Source: an uncultured beta proteobacterium (GTDB taxonomy: Bacteria > Pseudomonadota > Gammaproteobacteria > Burkholderiales > Burkholderiaceae). From it: a stretch of 6,978 bases of DNA. This document shows positions 1 to 6,247 of the stretch, in pieces. The notes below the pieces were generated by a model. It had not been told where the DNA came from, ran no database searches, and saw nothing but the letters and a program-made list of their open reading frames with translations. A program made the translations under genes and the position numbers. The DNA is taken from the NCBI GenBank assembly GCA_903827075.1, contig CAIKGX010000196.1, positions 1-6,978 on the forward strand. Reading direction: 5' to 3'. Positions within the stretch are counted from its first letter, which is position 1. Each line of letters begins with the position of its first letter.

Positions 1-867
1 AGTCATTTTCGGAATTTAACATTCTTGCTAATGATGCAGCTAGCACTACCCATTTTAAGGTTTGGTTTCCTAGACCTTGATTCGCAAGCCGTCAGCTCTG
101 ATTGGTTGCCGAGGGCTCAATCTCAGGATAAATGGCATTACCTATTTTTAGTTCCATACAGCATAATTTTTATGGGCATTCACAACTCGATCGTGAGCCT
201 TTTTACATTGAATGAAAAGGTTAATGTACAGAACACAGAAAAACAAATGCTCATTACGCTCAATGCAGTGGCATTAGCACGTGATAACGAAACAGGAAAT
301 CATATTATTCGCACTCAACACTACGTCAAAAGTCTAGCCTTGAGACTGAGGGTGATGGGGCACTATGTAAAAGAGTTAAATGATCAATGTATTGACACTT
401 TATATAAGGCAGCCCCCTTGCATGACATAGGTAAGGTAGGCATACCCGACAATATCTTGAATAAGATGGGGCGCCTAAGTGACGAAGAGTGGCAAATAAT
501 GAAGTCTCATGCCGCTGTTGGTGAGGCAGTTCTATCGTCTGCAGATATTGAGGCTGGGGGTGATCAGGGTGTGGTGAAAAAGGCCATCCAAATTGCTGGC
601 GGACATCATGAGAAATGGGATGGAACAGGTTACCCACGGGGCTTAAAGGGCAATGAAATCCCGTTATCTGCTCGCATCATGGCGCTTGCAGATGTTTACG
701 ACGCCTTGGTGAGTGAACGGGTTTATAAGTCCGGGTGGAGTCATGAGGATGCCGTTAAAGAGATCGTATCAAAGAGCGGCATCCATTTTGATCCTTTGCT
801 GGTAGATGCTCTTATCGCAGAACAGTCTAATTTCCAAGAAATAGCCAAGAAATATCAAGATAGTTAA
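1..867 (+). CDS. HD-GYP domain cyclic-di-GMP phosphodiesterase (5' partial)
   Basis: Likely hydrolyses the second messenger c-di-GMP in the cytoplasm. The frame is open to the left edge, so the true start is probably outside the window; a TTG at 25 is the first possible start inside it but has no convincing ribosome site. Counting from that TTG, the HD-GYP domain covers about residues 75-275. Motifs seen: ARDNETGNH (85-93), HDIGKVGIPD (133-142), H162 in MKSHAAVG, HHEKWDGTGYP (194-204) and ADVYDAL (222-228). E89, H93, H133, D134, H162, H194, H195 and D223 are all present, so the metal site looks intact and the enzyme is probably active. Two hydrophobic stretches precede the domain (roughly the first 20 residues, and 38-61), suggesting a membrane-anchored sensor part instead of the common receiver domain. 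Residues 62-75 form a short linker. No terminator is visible after the stop. The family call is firm; the input domain is unknown. Confidence 0.93.
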   Translation, partial: SHFRNLTFLLMMQLALPILRFGFLDLDSQAVSSDWLPRAQSQDKWHYLFLVPYSIIFMGIHNSIVSLFTLNEKVNVQNTEKQMLITLNAVALARDNETGNHIIRTQHYVKSLALRLRVMGHYVKELNDQCIDTLYKAAPLHDIGKVGIPDNILNKMGRLSDEEWQIMKSHAAVGEAVLSSADIEAGGDQGVVKKAIQIAGGHHEKWDGTGYPRGLKGNEIPLSARIMALADVYDALVSERVYKSGWSHEDAVKEIVSKSGIHFDPLLVDALIAEQSNFQEIAKKYQDS

Positions 868-919
868 TTCATTTTGGTTATCTCAAATGGGTCTTTAGCT
901 ACCTATATTGACAAGTGAG

Positions 920-933
920 TTGATTTGAATCAA
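920..933 (+). promoter_or_regulatory. FNR-type binding site upstream of the metallophosphoesterase operon
   Basis: The 14-bp sequence TTGATTTGAATCAA matches the FNR/Anr consensus TTGAT-N4-ATCAA at all ten defined positions; its arms extend to 6 bp (TTGATT/AATCAA). Its centre is 113 bp before the ATG at 1040. A -10-like TATAGG lies at 953-958. A start point near 965-968 would put the palindrome at about -39 to -41.5, the position for class II activation by FNR. The -10 is weak, as expected for an activator-dependent promoter, but its spacing is not exact. The binding protein is inferred; another CRP/FNR-family regulator could use the same site. A second perfect copy precedes the convergent amidohydrolase gene. 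Confidence 0.6.
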
Positions 934-1039
934 GCCCAAGGCAGATTGAAAGTATAGGCTTATGCTGATATGGGTGAAAATTATCTCAGGTTGTATTGTT
1001 GTTGATGACCGAAACTAGTGCAAAACACATAAGGGCATC

Positions 1040-3034
1040 ATGAAAGTTCAATTAGATATGTCTCAAGATAGTATTGATCAAGAGCAAATAGCGTATCGTT
1101 TTTCACGTCGCTTATTCATGAAGTATTCCATCGGAAGTATTGTGTTGTCGTACTCTGGATGGAGTTTGGCAGCGAAAAATGACATATTCACTACCTACCC
1201 AATAGATAGCGTGGTTAGAACAACTGTAGAGCGCATGCTTTCTTTTTCAATGCCAAGGTTTGTCAAATCTCCCAACTCCGATAGTGGACTTTCTCCTGTT
1301 GAATTGCATTGTGTAAGCCAATATAAAAAATATCAATATGGCAACTATGCCTATGGTCCAGGGCTACCCATAGAGCGTCGCTTTGACTTGATGCCTGAGG
1401 GCTATAACACTAAAAATATGGAGAGGCTTCATCGCTTCAGTTCATTCTTTACAGTCAGTGATATTCATATCACTGACAAGCAGGCAGGTAATCAACTCAT
1501 TGCGATTCAACAATTGGATGCTGAATTTGGCGCGCCAATGACCTCGATCTATTCGCCAACAATGTTAACCACTACCCAGGTTTTTGATGCCGCTATACAA
1601 ACTGCAAACGCATTGCATGCAACTCACGCGTTTGATTTTGGATTGTCATTAGGGGATACCTGTAACTCTACCCAATATAACGAAACTCGATGGTATATCG
1701 ATGTATTAGACGGCAAAGTCATTTATCCCAATACCAGTGGGGATGCGACTCAAGACGCCATCTCTTATCAGCAACCCTTTAAGTCTGCCGGCCTATTGCC
1801 CGAAATTCCCTGGTACCAAGTCAATGGCAATCATGATCTTTTTATGATTGGGAGTGTTTCTGTTGATGCGGATCCCAGTCTTCAGTTGCGAGACTCTTAT
1901 GTAAACGATCGTATCTGGGCTGTCGGTGATGTGCTCAAGCCGATAACCGATTTTCCATTTTTCCCATGTCTTTTTGATACTACAGAAAGCTTAAAGTCCC
2001 CAGTCTATTACATGGGTACGATTAACGGTGCATCTGAATATGGGGAAATCATTCATGCTGGACCGGTCAAGGATTTTTTAAAGCAGCCCTTCAATTCTCC
2101 CAATCTGAATCGCCGCTCGCTTACGAAGAAAGAATGGATTGCTGAATTTTTTAATACTCGTTCTATGCCGCGGGGACATGGATTTCATTTGCTAGACCCT
2201 AGCTATGACAAGGAAGAGCCGGGATTTTCTTGCTACAGTTTTTTACCAAAAGCCGACATACCCTTACGTATGATTGTTTTGGATAACGTTCAGGATCCCA
2301 AAGATGGTAGTCATGATATCCATGGGCATGGTTATTTAAGTGCTACTCGGGTTAAATGGTTACGGTCGCAATTAAATCTTGCAAAGAAAAGACAGGAGCT
2401 AGTGATCATTGCATCACATATTCCGCTTGCTGTAGCCCCCATTGGAAGTGAGATGGAGTGGTGGGAATCGACCCGTGACCCGCATGCAAAATTAAAAAAC
2501 GCCATCGCTCTCGCTGATTTGGTTTCAGAAATTCAAGCCAATGGACAGGTCTTATGTTGGCTAGCAGGGCATCGCCATGTCAATACCGTTAAGGCGTTTA
2601 AAGCGCCTTTAGGTGCTCCTGCAGAGCATGGATTTTGGCAAATTGAAACCAGTTCTTTACATGATTTCCCGCAACAGTTTCGTACCCTTCAGGTCTATCT
2701 CAATAGCGATTACAGCATCTCGATTGTGACTATGAATGTTGATCCAGCAGTACGTGAGGGTACGCCTGCTGAAAGCGGAAGACGCATGGCAATTGCAGCA
2801 CAACAAATTATTCAAAATGATATGCGACCAAATACGCCAAATGTAGAGCGTGCGTTCAAGCTTATACCTGTTATCTCAATGGATCCAACGCGAGAACAGA
2901 ATGGAACAACTGATGCATCAATTCGATATGGGGATATTGCGGCAGTGCCATACTCAGCATCTTATAACGCTGAATTATTTAAACCCTTAAGCCCCACTAT
3001 GGTTAAAGCGCTGAAAAATCGATTTCCTATATGA
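1040..3034 (+). CDS. Tat-exported long-insert metallophosphoesterase (calcineurin-like)
   Basis: A 664-residue dinuclear metallophosphoesterase expected in the periplasm; substrate unknown. The N-terminus carries a twin-arginine motif SRRLFMK (22-28), a hydrophobic stretch to about 43 and an AA cleavage region near 44-45. The full set of calcineurin-type motifs is present in order: D141-x-H143 (SDIHI), G205-D206 with N209, GNHD (263-266), H460 (ASH) and GHRH (510-513). About 195 residues separate GNHD from H460, much more than in compact family members. Tat signals combined with long inserts between motifs recall the small family modelled as TIGR03767/TIGR03768; this is from memory and unverified. 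The ATG at 1040 follows AAGGG (1031-1035) by only 4 nt. The next ATG (1058) keeps the Tat motif, while the ATG at 1118 would remove it. The stop overlaps the next gene's ATG (ATGA). An FNR-type site lies upstream. The fold and export calls are strong; the function is not known. Confidence 0.9.
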   Translation: MKVQLDMSQDSIDQEQIAYRFSRRLFMKYSIGSIVLSYSGWSLAAKNDIFTTYPIDSVVRTTVERMLSFSMPRFVKSPNSDSGLSPVELHCVSQYKKYQYGNYAYGPGLPIERRFDLMPEGYNTKNMERLHRFSSFFTVSDIHITDKQAGNQLIAIQQLDAEFGAPMTSIYSPTMLTTTQVFDAAIQTANALHATHAFDFGLSLGDTCNSTQYNETRWYIDVLDGKVIYPNTSGDATQDAISYQQPFKSAGLLPEIPWYQVNGNHDLFMIGSVSVDADPSLQLRDSYVNDRIWAVGDVLKPITDFPFFPCLFDTTESLKSPVYYMGTINGASEYGEIIHAGPVKDFLKQPFNSPNLNRRSLTKKEWIAEFFNTRSMPRGHGFHLLDPSYDKEEPGFSCYSFLPKADIPLRMIVLDNVQDPKDGSHDIHGHGYLSATRVKWLRSQLNLAKKRQELVIIASHIPLAVAPIGSEMEWWESTRDPHAKLKNAIALADLVSEIQANGQVLCWLAGHRHVNTVKAFKAPLGAPAEHGFWQIETSSLHDFPQQFRTLQVYLNSDYSISIVTMNVDPAVREGTPAESGRRMAIAAQQIIQNDMRPNTPNVERAFKLIPVISMDPTREQNGTTDASIRYGDIAAVPYSASYNAELFKPLSPTMVKALKNRFPI

Positions 3035-4032
3035 GTGAGTTCACATCTTCACCATTGAGCTCATTCGTATTTAAGGGTCGAGACGGATTGAGGTATGCTA
3101 TTACAAAATATTTATTGCTTGTTGCATGCTGTTGCGTGGGGTCGCTTGGTTTAGCGCAAGCACCCTCTGCAGTCTTGGCTCCAGGAGAAAGTCTAGGGAT
3201 ATTTCTCAATATTGCCCCCGTACCCAATCTACGGGATCTTGGCGGGTATGTCACTAAAAATGGAGATGTTGTGGCGAGAGGAATTGCCTATCGCTCCAAT
3301 GAGTTCTACGCCATGGATGTAGAAGATTTAATCAAACTGCAGGCACTTCAATTAAAGACGGATTACGACTTACGCACATCAGCTGAGATTGACGCTCAGC
3401 CCGACAAGATTCCTCCGGAGATTAGGTATGTTCGGCTTAATGTAATGGCAGGTGAGGACTTAATCACGCCGCCTGATCAGATCAATACACTGTTTCAAAA
3501 TCCCAAATTAGCAACTCAAAAATGGGGTGGTGCGAAGGGGGTTGAGGCGAGTTTTGTTAGGCTTTATCGGGATTTTGTATTGCTTCCCAGTGCACAAAAA
3601 TCGTACCGAATACTTTTTCTATCCCTGTCCGATGCTGCTAATTTGCCAGGGGTGTTTCACTGCACCAATGGTAAGGATAGGACAGGCTGGGGAGCCGCAG
3701 CCTTACTCACCTTCCTAGGTGTGCCTAAAGACCAAGTATTTTCTGATTACTTGCGCAGTAACGACTATTTATTGCCAATGCATCAGAAGGAGATTGATGC
3801 ATTTATTGCTGGGGGTGGCGATCCGGGTATTCCTGCGGCGCTTTTTGGCGTGAAGCAGCAATACTTAGAAGCCTCTTTTAATGCAATGTATAAGCGCTAT
3901 GGAACGATTGAGCGATATTTCTCAGAGGGACTAAAAATCAATGCCACTGAGCAAAAGCATCTTCGAGAAATGTATCTAATACACGGCCGTGGCGTCTTAG
4001 GCGCAGGTTCAATTATTGGCGCTCATAAATAA
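3031..4032 (+). CDS. Exported tyrosine/lipid phosphatase, MptpB-like (Y_phosphatase3 family)
   Basis: A cysteine-dependent phosphatase of 333 residues, likely acting on phosphotyrosine, phosphoserine/threonine or phosphoinositides; bacterial relatives such as mycobacterial MptpB and listerial LipA have broad specificity. Seen: NLRDLGG (66-72), DLRTSAE (113-119) with the following PD (124-125), and the P-loop HCTNGKDRTG (210-219), i.e. C-x5-R with C211 as nucleophile and R217, plus the K215-D216 pair typical of this subgroup. A hydrophobic segment at 27-42 ending near AQA (42-44) looks like a Sec signal peptide or lipid-free anchor; cysteines 33-35 do not form a clear lipobox. The ATG overlaps the previous stop (ATGA), pointing to translational coupling, but it has no Shine-Dalgarno and gives an unusually long 26-residue n-region. 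A TTG at 3088, preceded by AAGGG, would give a standard signal peptide. The 3' end overlaps the convergent amidohydrolase gene by 20 bp. Confidence 0.92.
   Translation: MSEFTSSPLSSFVFKGRDGLRYAITKYLLLVACCCVGSLGLAQAPSAVLAPGESLGIFLNIAPVPNLRDLGGYVTKNGDVVARGIAYRSNEFYAMDVEDLIKLQALQLKTDYDLRTSAEIDAQPDKIPPEIRYVRLNVMAGEDLITPPDQINTLFQNPKLATQKWGGAKGVEASFVRLYRDFVLLPSAQKSYRILFLSLSDAANLPGVFHCTNGKDRTGWGAAALLTFLGVPKDQVFSDYLRSNDYLLPMHQKEIDAFIAGGGDPGIPAALFGVKQQYLEASFNAMYKRYGTIERYFSEGLKINATEQKHLREMYLIHGRGVLGAGSIIGAHK
3073..3077 (+). promoter_or_regulatory. Possible Shine-Dalgarno for an internal TTG start of the phosphatase
   Basis: AAGGG lies 10 nt before an in-frame TTG at 3088-3090. Starting there would shorten the n-region of the signal peptide from 26 to about 7 residues (TTG-encoded Met, then RYAITK), a conventional Sec signal. 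The annotated ATG at 3031 has no such site and would rely on coupling to the upstream gene. The spacing is slightly long, so the choice remains open. Confidence 0.4.
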
Positions 4033-4034
4033 TT
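4011..4034 (+). repeat. AT-only inverted repeat over both convergent stop codons
   Basis: Arms AATTATT (4011-4017) and AATAATT (4028-4034) are perfectly complementary across a 10-nt loop. The left arm contains the amidohydrolase stop (complement of 4013-4015) and the right arm the phosphatase stop (4030-4032). Without G-C pairs or a following T-tract it is a poor intrinsic terminator; it may be only a by-product of the two TAA stops. No other terminator is visible between the converging genes. Confidence 0.35.
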
Positions 4035-5758
4035 CTTCCGCCGACAATAGTCTTACTCACTTGTACATCTTTTAAGCGCTCTTTTGGAATCTGAAAGATG
4101 TTTTGAGAGAGTACTGCCATATCCGCATACTTCCCAACTTCAATACTGCCTTTTACTTTTTCTTCACCAACTGCTTTAGCTGGCCAGATCGTCCACATTC
4201 TTAAAGCATTCCGAACAGAAATGGCTTCTTGGGGTTCAAAGATTCCCTTATCGGACTGTCTGGTGACGCTGGCATACATTGCTTTAAACGGGTCAATATT
4301 GCCCAAGTAAATACCAGTCATATCGGTGCCAGCCGCAGGCTCCAAACCAGCCTGGATCATGCTTTGAAACTTAAAACCAGTTTCAGTGCGCTTGGCACCC
4401 ATATTTTCATAGTCTGCGTTAACCAACTCCAAAAGCCAAATGGGCTGTACGGAAATGTGCAAACCATCTTTTTTCATTTTTTGAGCGCGTTGTAATTGCC
4501 TATCAGATAGCTGAAACATTCCAAAGTGTTCAATTCGCTTAATGGTGGTGGAGTGGGTAGAGTTAATGACATGCTGATATGCATTTAAACCAATGTCTGT
4601 TGCGGCATCGCCCGAACAATGGAGCATGGCTATTTTCTGATTTTGATTGGCTAACTTTGTAAAAGCATTAGCATGGCTTTGAGTGGTAACTAGGGTACCT
4701 TTATTGCCAGGGGGGTCCGTATCTAAGTTTCCAACGTAGGGCTCGTACATAAAACCTGTTCTGCAATCATTTTCCCCATCGACCCAGGCTTTCACTCCAA
4801 AGAAACGATAGTAAGCAGCATCAGCCTCCTTTGGCATCTCTAAAGAACTGAAATCTTTGGGAAGCCCTTGCCCATTGGGTTCTGCCCATACTGATACGGA
4901 ATAGCGGATATTCGGTTTAGCGACCGATTTTGAGACTGCTTGCAATACAGGAAGTGCTCCTACAGGCGTTATAGCCAGCACAGATGTAAAACCATTCTGG
5001 TTCCACAATTTGGCTATTTCAGTAGAGTAGTAGCGGGCAATTTCAGCAGGTTTTGGAGCTGCTGGTATATCTCCTTGACCATCAGTGATCACACCCGTTG
5101 GGTAACCATCTTTATCAAGCAACACGCCACCACCATGCGGTAATTTAGTAACCCCTTTGGTTGCCCCTAGTTTTTCTAACGCTACTGAATTCGCAATGGC
5201 CATGTGGGTACCGTTAGCAAGCACCACGGGGTTATGAGGGGCAATCAGATCTAATTCCGCTTTGGTAGGGACGCGTTTTTCGATAAATTTATTTTCACTA
5301 GCGGAGACGCAAGCTACATATACCCATTGATCCTTTGGTGTAATTTTGATTCTTTCAGCCAGATTTTGTAATGCCTGCTTAACGGAAGGGGTTCCTGGAT
5401 AGCGTGCGTCTACCCAGTCTTCTTTCATCCAAATGGTTTCCATCGGATGGGTATGGCCATCAATGAAGCCAGGCACAACAAATTGCTGATTAAGATCGAT
5501 AACTTTAGTACTGGATCCGATATAAGCTTTGATTTTTTGGTTAGAGCCTACAGCGATAAATTTTTCATTCTTAATGGCTACGGCATTTGCATGTGATTGA
5601 GTGCTGTTCAGGGTCTCAATTTGACCGTTAATGTAGATCACATCTGCTTGTTCTTTTGCGTAAGCATGTGAGCCAAAAAAAGTAATGAAAAGAGTCATTA
5701 CTAGAGTGGCTAGATGTGGTGGTTTGAGATATTTACGCATGACGGAGGGCATCCTCAT
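4013..5758 (-). CDS. Exported amidohydrolase, amidohydrolase_3 / YtcJ-like
   Basis: A metal-dependent hydrolase of 581 residues, probably periplasmic; the family cleaves amide or related C-N bonds, but the substrate cannot be read here. A signal peptide with hydrophobic core about 16-29 ends at AYA (32-34). The N-terminal beta-domain (38-96) leads into VVPGFIDGHTHP (94-105) with metal ligands H102 and H104. Further marks are K323 in GVKAWVDG, H380 in HCSGDAATD (family usual HxxGD), H411 in RIEHFG, and D479 in GTDM, where many relatives have GSDxP. The C-terminal GSIEVGKYADMAVL (537-550) is typical of amidohydrolases. The ATG at 5758 has a good AAGGA 5 nt upstream. An in-frame ATG at residue 7 (5740) would give a tidier signal peptide and suit the short predicted leader. 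An FNR-type site lies 43-56 bp before the ATG. The gene faces and overlaps the phosphatase gene. The family call is firm; exact activity is unknown. Confidence 0.92.
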   Translation of the reverse strand: MRMPSVMRKYLKPPHLATLVMTLFITFFGSHAYAKEQADVIYINGQIETLNSTQSHANAVAIKNEKFIAVGSNQKIKAYIGSSTKVIDLNQQFVVPGFIDGHTHPMETIWMKEDWVDARYPGTPSVKQALQNLAERIKITPKDQWVYVACVSASENKFIEKRVPTKAELDLIAPHNPVVLANGTHMAIANSVALEKLGATKGVTKLPHGGGVLLDKDGYPTGVITDGQGDIPAAPKPAEIARYYSTEIAKLWNQNGFTSVLAITPVGALPVLQAVSKSVAKPNIRYSVSVWAEPNGQGLPKDFSSLEMPKEADAAYYRFFGVKAWVDGENDCRTGFMYEPYVGNLDTDPPGNKGTLVTTQSHANAFTKLANQNQKIAMLHCSGDAATDIGLNAYQHVINSTHSTTIKRIEHFGMFQLSDRQLQRAQKMKKDGLHISVQPIWLLELVNADYENMGAKRTETGFKFQSMIQAGLEPAAGTDMTGIYLGNIDPFKAMYASVTRQSDKGIFEPQEAISVRNALRMWTIWPAKAVGEEKVKGSIEVGKYADMAVLSQNIFQIPKERLKDVQVSKTIVGGRIIYERQ

Positions 5759-5763
5759 TATTT

Positions 5764-5768
5764 TCCTT
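5764..5768 (-). promoter_or_regulatory. Shine-Dalgarno of the amidohydrolase gene
   Basis: On the minus strand AAGGA stands 5 nt before the ATG at 5758, which supports that start over the in-frame ATGs at 5752 and 5740. A caution: if the promoter proposed from the FNR-type site is right, transcription would start close to 5767 and this motif would lie at the extreme 5' end of the mRNA, which would favour the ATG at 5740. Confidence 0.6.
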
Positions 5769-5786
5769 AGTTGATTTAACCAGCAA

Positions 5787-5800
5787 TTGATGTCAATCGG
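5787..5800 (-). promoter_or_regulatory. Degenerate FNR-type site abutting the perfect one
   Basis: On the plus strand this reads TTGATGTCAATCGG: a full TTGAT half and an ATC core in the other half (8 of 10 consensus positions). It sits directly next to the perfect site at 5801-5814, so the first seven bases TTGATGT recur at a 14-bp period. It also contains the overlapping inverted repeat ATTGA-TG-TCAAT (5786-5797), and its minus strand includes TTGACA, a perfect -35 hexamer. It may be a second low-affinity site or simply a -35 element. Confidence 0.35.
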
Positions 5801-5814
5801 TTGATGTGGATCAA
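5801..5814 (-). promoter_or_regulatory. FNR-type binding site upstream of the amidohydrolase gene
   Basis: TTGATGTGGATCAA matches TTGAT-N4-ATCAA at all ten defined bases. On the minus strand a -10-like TTAAAT lies at 5779-5774. A start near 5767 would place the palindrome centre at about -41, the classical class II activation position. The resulting leader to the ATG at 5758 would be only about 9 nt, or 27 nt if the ATG at 5740 is used. The match and location are seen directly; the regulator's identity and the direction of its effect are inferred. Confidence 0.6.
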
Positions 5815-5964
5815 GGTCTAGCGCAAATTACCATTCGAAGCCTGCAATGTGACCCCAATGGGTCGGCTTGAATCTGTGGGACTTTGTTAGGGGGCAAGAT
5901 TGCTGCAGACCTCATAGTTGCCTATGTCAGTAATCCAAATTTAAGGCCTTGGTGCACGTAATGT

Positions 5965-5970
5965 CATAAT
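5965..5970 (+). promoter_or_regulatory. Possible -10 element of the tRNA-Lys gene
   Basis: CATAAT matches TATAAT in five of six positions and ends 11 bp before the mature tRNA, so transcription would start about 5 nt upstream of it. No good -35 hexamer is found at normal spacing; TTTAAG at 5940-5945 is weak and 19 bp away. Tentative. Confidence 0.35.
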
Positions 5971-5981
5971 ATGAGGTTCTT

Positions 5982-6057
5982 GGGCTCTTAGCTCAGTTGG
6001 TAGAGCAGAAGACTCTTAATCTTTTGGTCGCGTGTTCGAGTCACGCAGGGCCCACCA
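5982..6057 (+). tRNA. tRNA-Lys (anticodon CTT)
   Basis: A 76-nt tRNA with all arms readable. The acceptor stem pairs GGGCTCT (5982-5988) with AGGGCCC (6047-6053), with one T-G pair. The D arm contains AGCTCAGTTGGTAGAGC. The anticodon stem GAAGA/TCTTT (6008-6012, 6020-6024) encloses the loop CTCTTAA with anticodon CTT at 6015-6017, reading AAG lysine codons. The T arm GCGTG-TTCGAGT-CACGC is regular. The discriminator is A and CCA is encoded (6055-6057). It stands alone, with its own terminator just downstream, and no integrase or attachment-site duplication is visible nearby. Confidence 0.97.
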
Positions 6058-6067
6058 AGAAACACTT

Positions 6068-6094
6068 AAACCATCTTCGGATGGTTTTTTCTTT
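6068..6094 (+). terminator. Intrinsic terminator after tRNA-Lys
   Basis: An 8-bp stem AAACCATC (6068-6075) pairs with GATGGTTT (6080-6087) around a C(UUCG)G tetraloop, an exceptionally stable loop, and is followed by a T-rich tail (TTT-C-TTT). It begins 10 nt after the encoded CCA, as expected for a single-tRNA transcript. Confidence 0.88.
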
Positions 6095-6136
6095 GGCCCA
6101 CACTTAGCCGCTACGTTTAGCTTCTAATGAAACTGC

Positions 6137-6169
6137 TACTTCGAAAGTAAAGACTCGGATACCGGTCTT
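6137..6169 (+). repeat. Two adjacent small inverted repeats upstream of the alpha/beta-hydrolase
   Basis: The first is TACTT-CGA-AAGTA (6137-6149). The second pairs AAGAC and CGG (6150-6154, 6156-6158) with CCG and GTCTT (6162-6169) around an ATA loop with one bulged T. They lie 79-111 bp before the hydrolase ATG, between it and the tRNA terminator. They could be operator-like DNA or leader RNA structure. No T-tract follows, so a terminator is unlikely. Function unknown. Confidence 0.35.
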
Positions 6170-6247
6170 CATTTATATGTAGCTTCGGCGCATTACTGTT
6201 GTAGTCTTAATCTAAATATCAATAGTTTGTCAGATAAGGAAAGCAGC

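Noticed and set aside
326..637. Open frame of about 100 codons on the minus strand
   Set aside because: It lies wholly inside the HD-GYP gene, whose motifs are unmistakable; its translation is Pro/His/Arg-rich without domain signs.
908..936. TTGACA at 908-913 as a -35 element of a standard promoter
   Set aside because: At 16-18 bp spacing there is only sequence around CAAGCC, which does not resemble a -10 hexamer.
3027..3254. Minus-strand open frame opposite the start of the phosphatase
   Set aside because: Antisense to the signal peptide and NLRDLGG region of a real gene; no motif and no promoter of its own.
3527..3718. Short plus-strand open frame in another frame within the phosphatase
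   Set aside because: Overlaps the catalytic P-loop region in a different frame; no independent support.
4229..4495. Plus-strand open frame of 88 codons
   Set aside because: Antisense to conserved amidohydrolase sequence (GTDM region); no ribosome site or recognisable motif.
4940..5143. Plus-strand open frame of 67 codons
   Set aside because: Antisense to the middle of the amidohydrolase gene; composition looks like a shadow.
5909..5977. 8-bp inverted repeat ACCTCATA / TATGAGGT separated by 53 bp upstream of the tRNA
   Set aside because: An 8-bp match at this spacing is not improbable in a region of this size, and it fits no known element; it may just reflect the tRNA promoter sequence.
5982..6247. 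tRNA gene as a possible integration site for a mobile element
   Set aside because: No integrase, no repeat of the tRNA 3' end elsewhere in the window, and an ordinary terminator follows directly.
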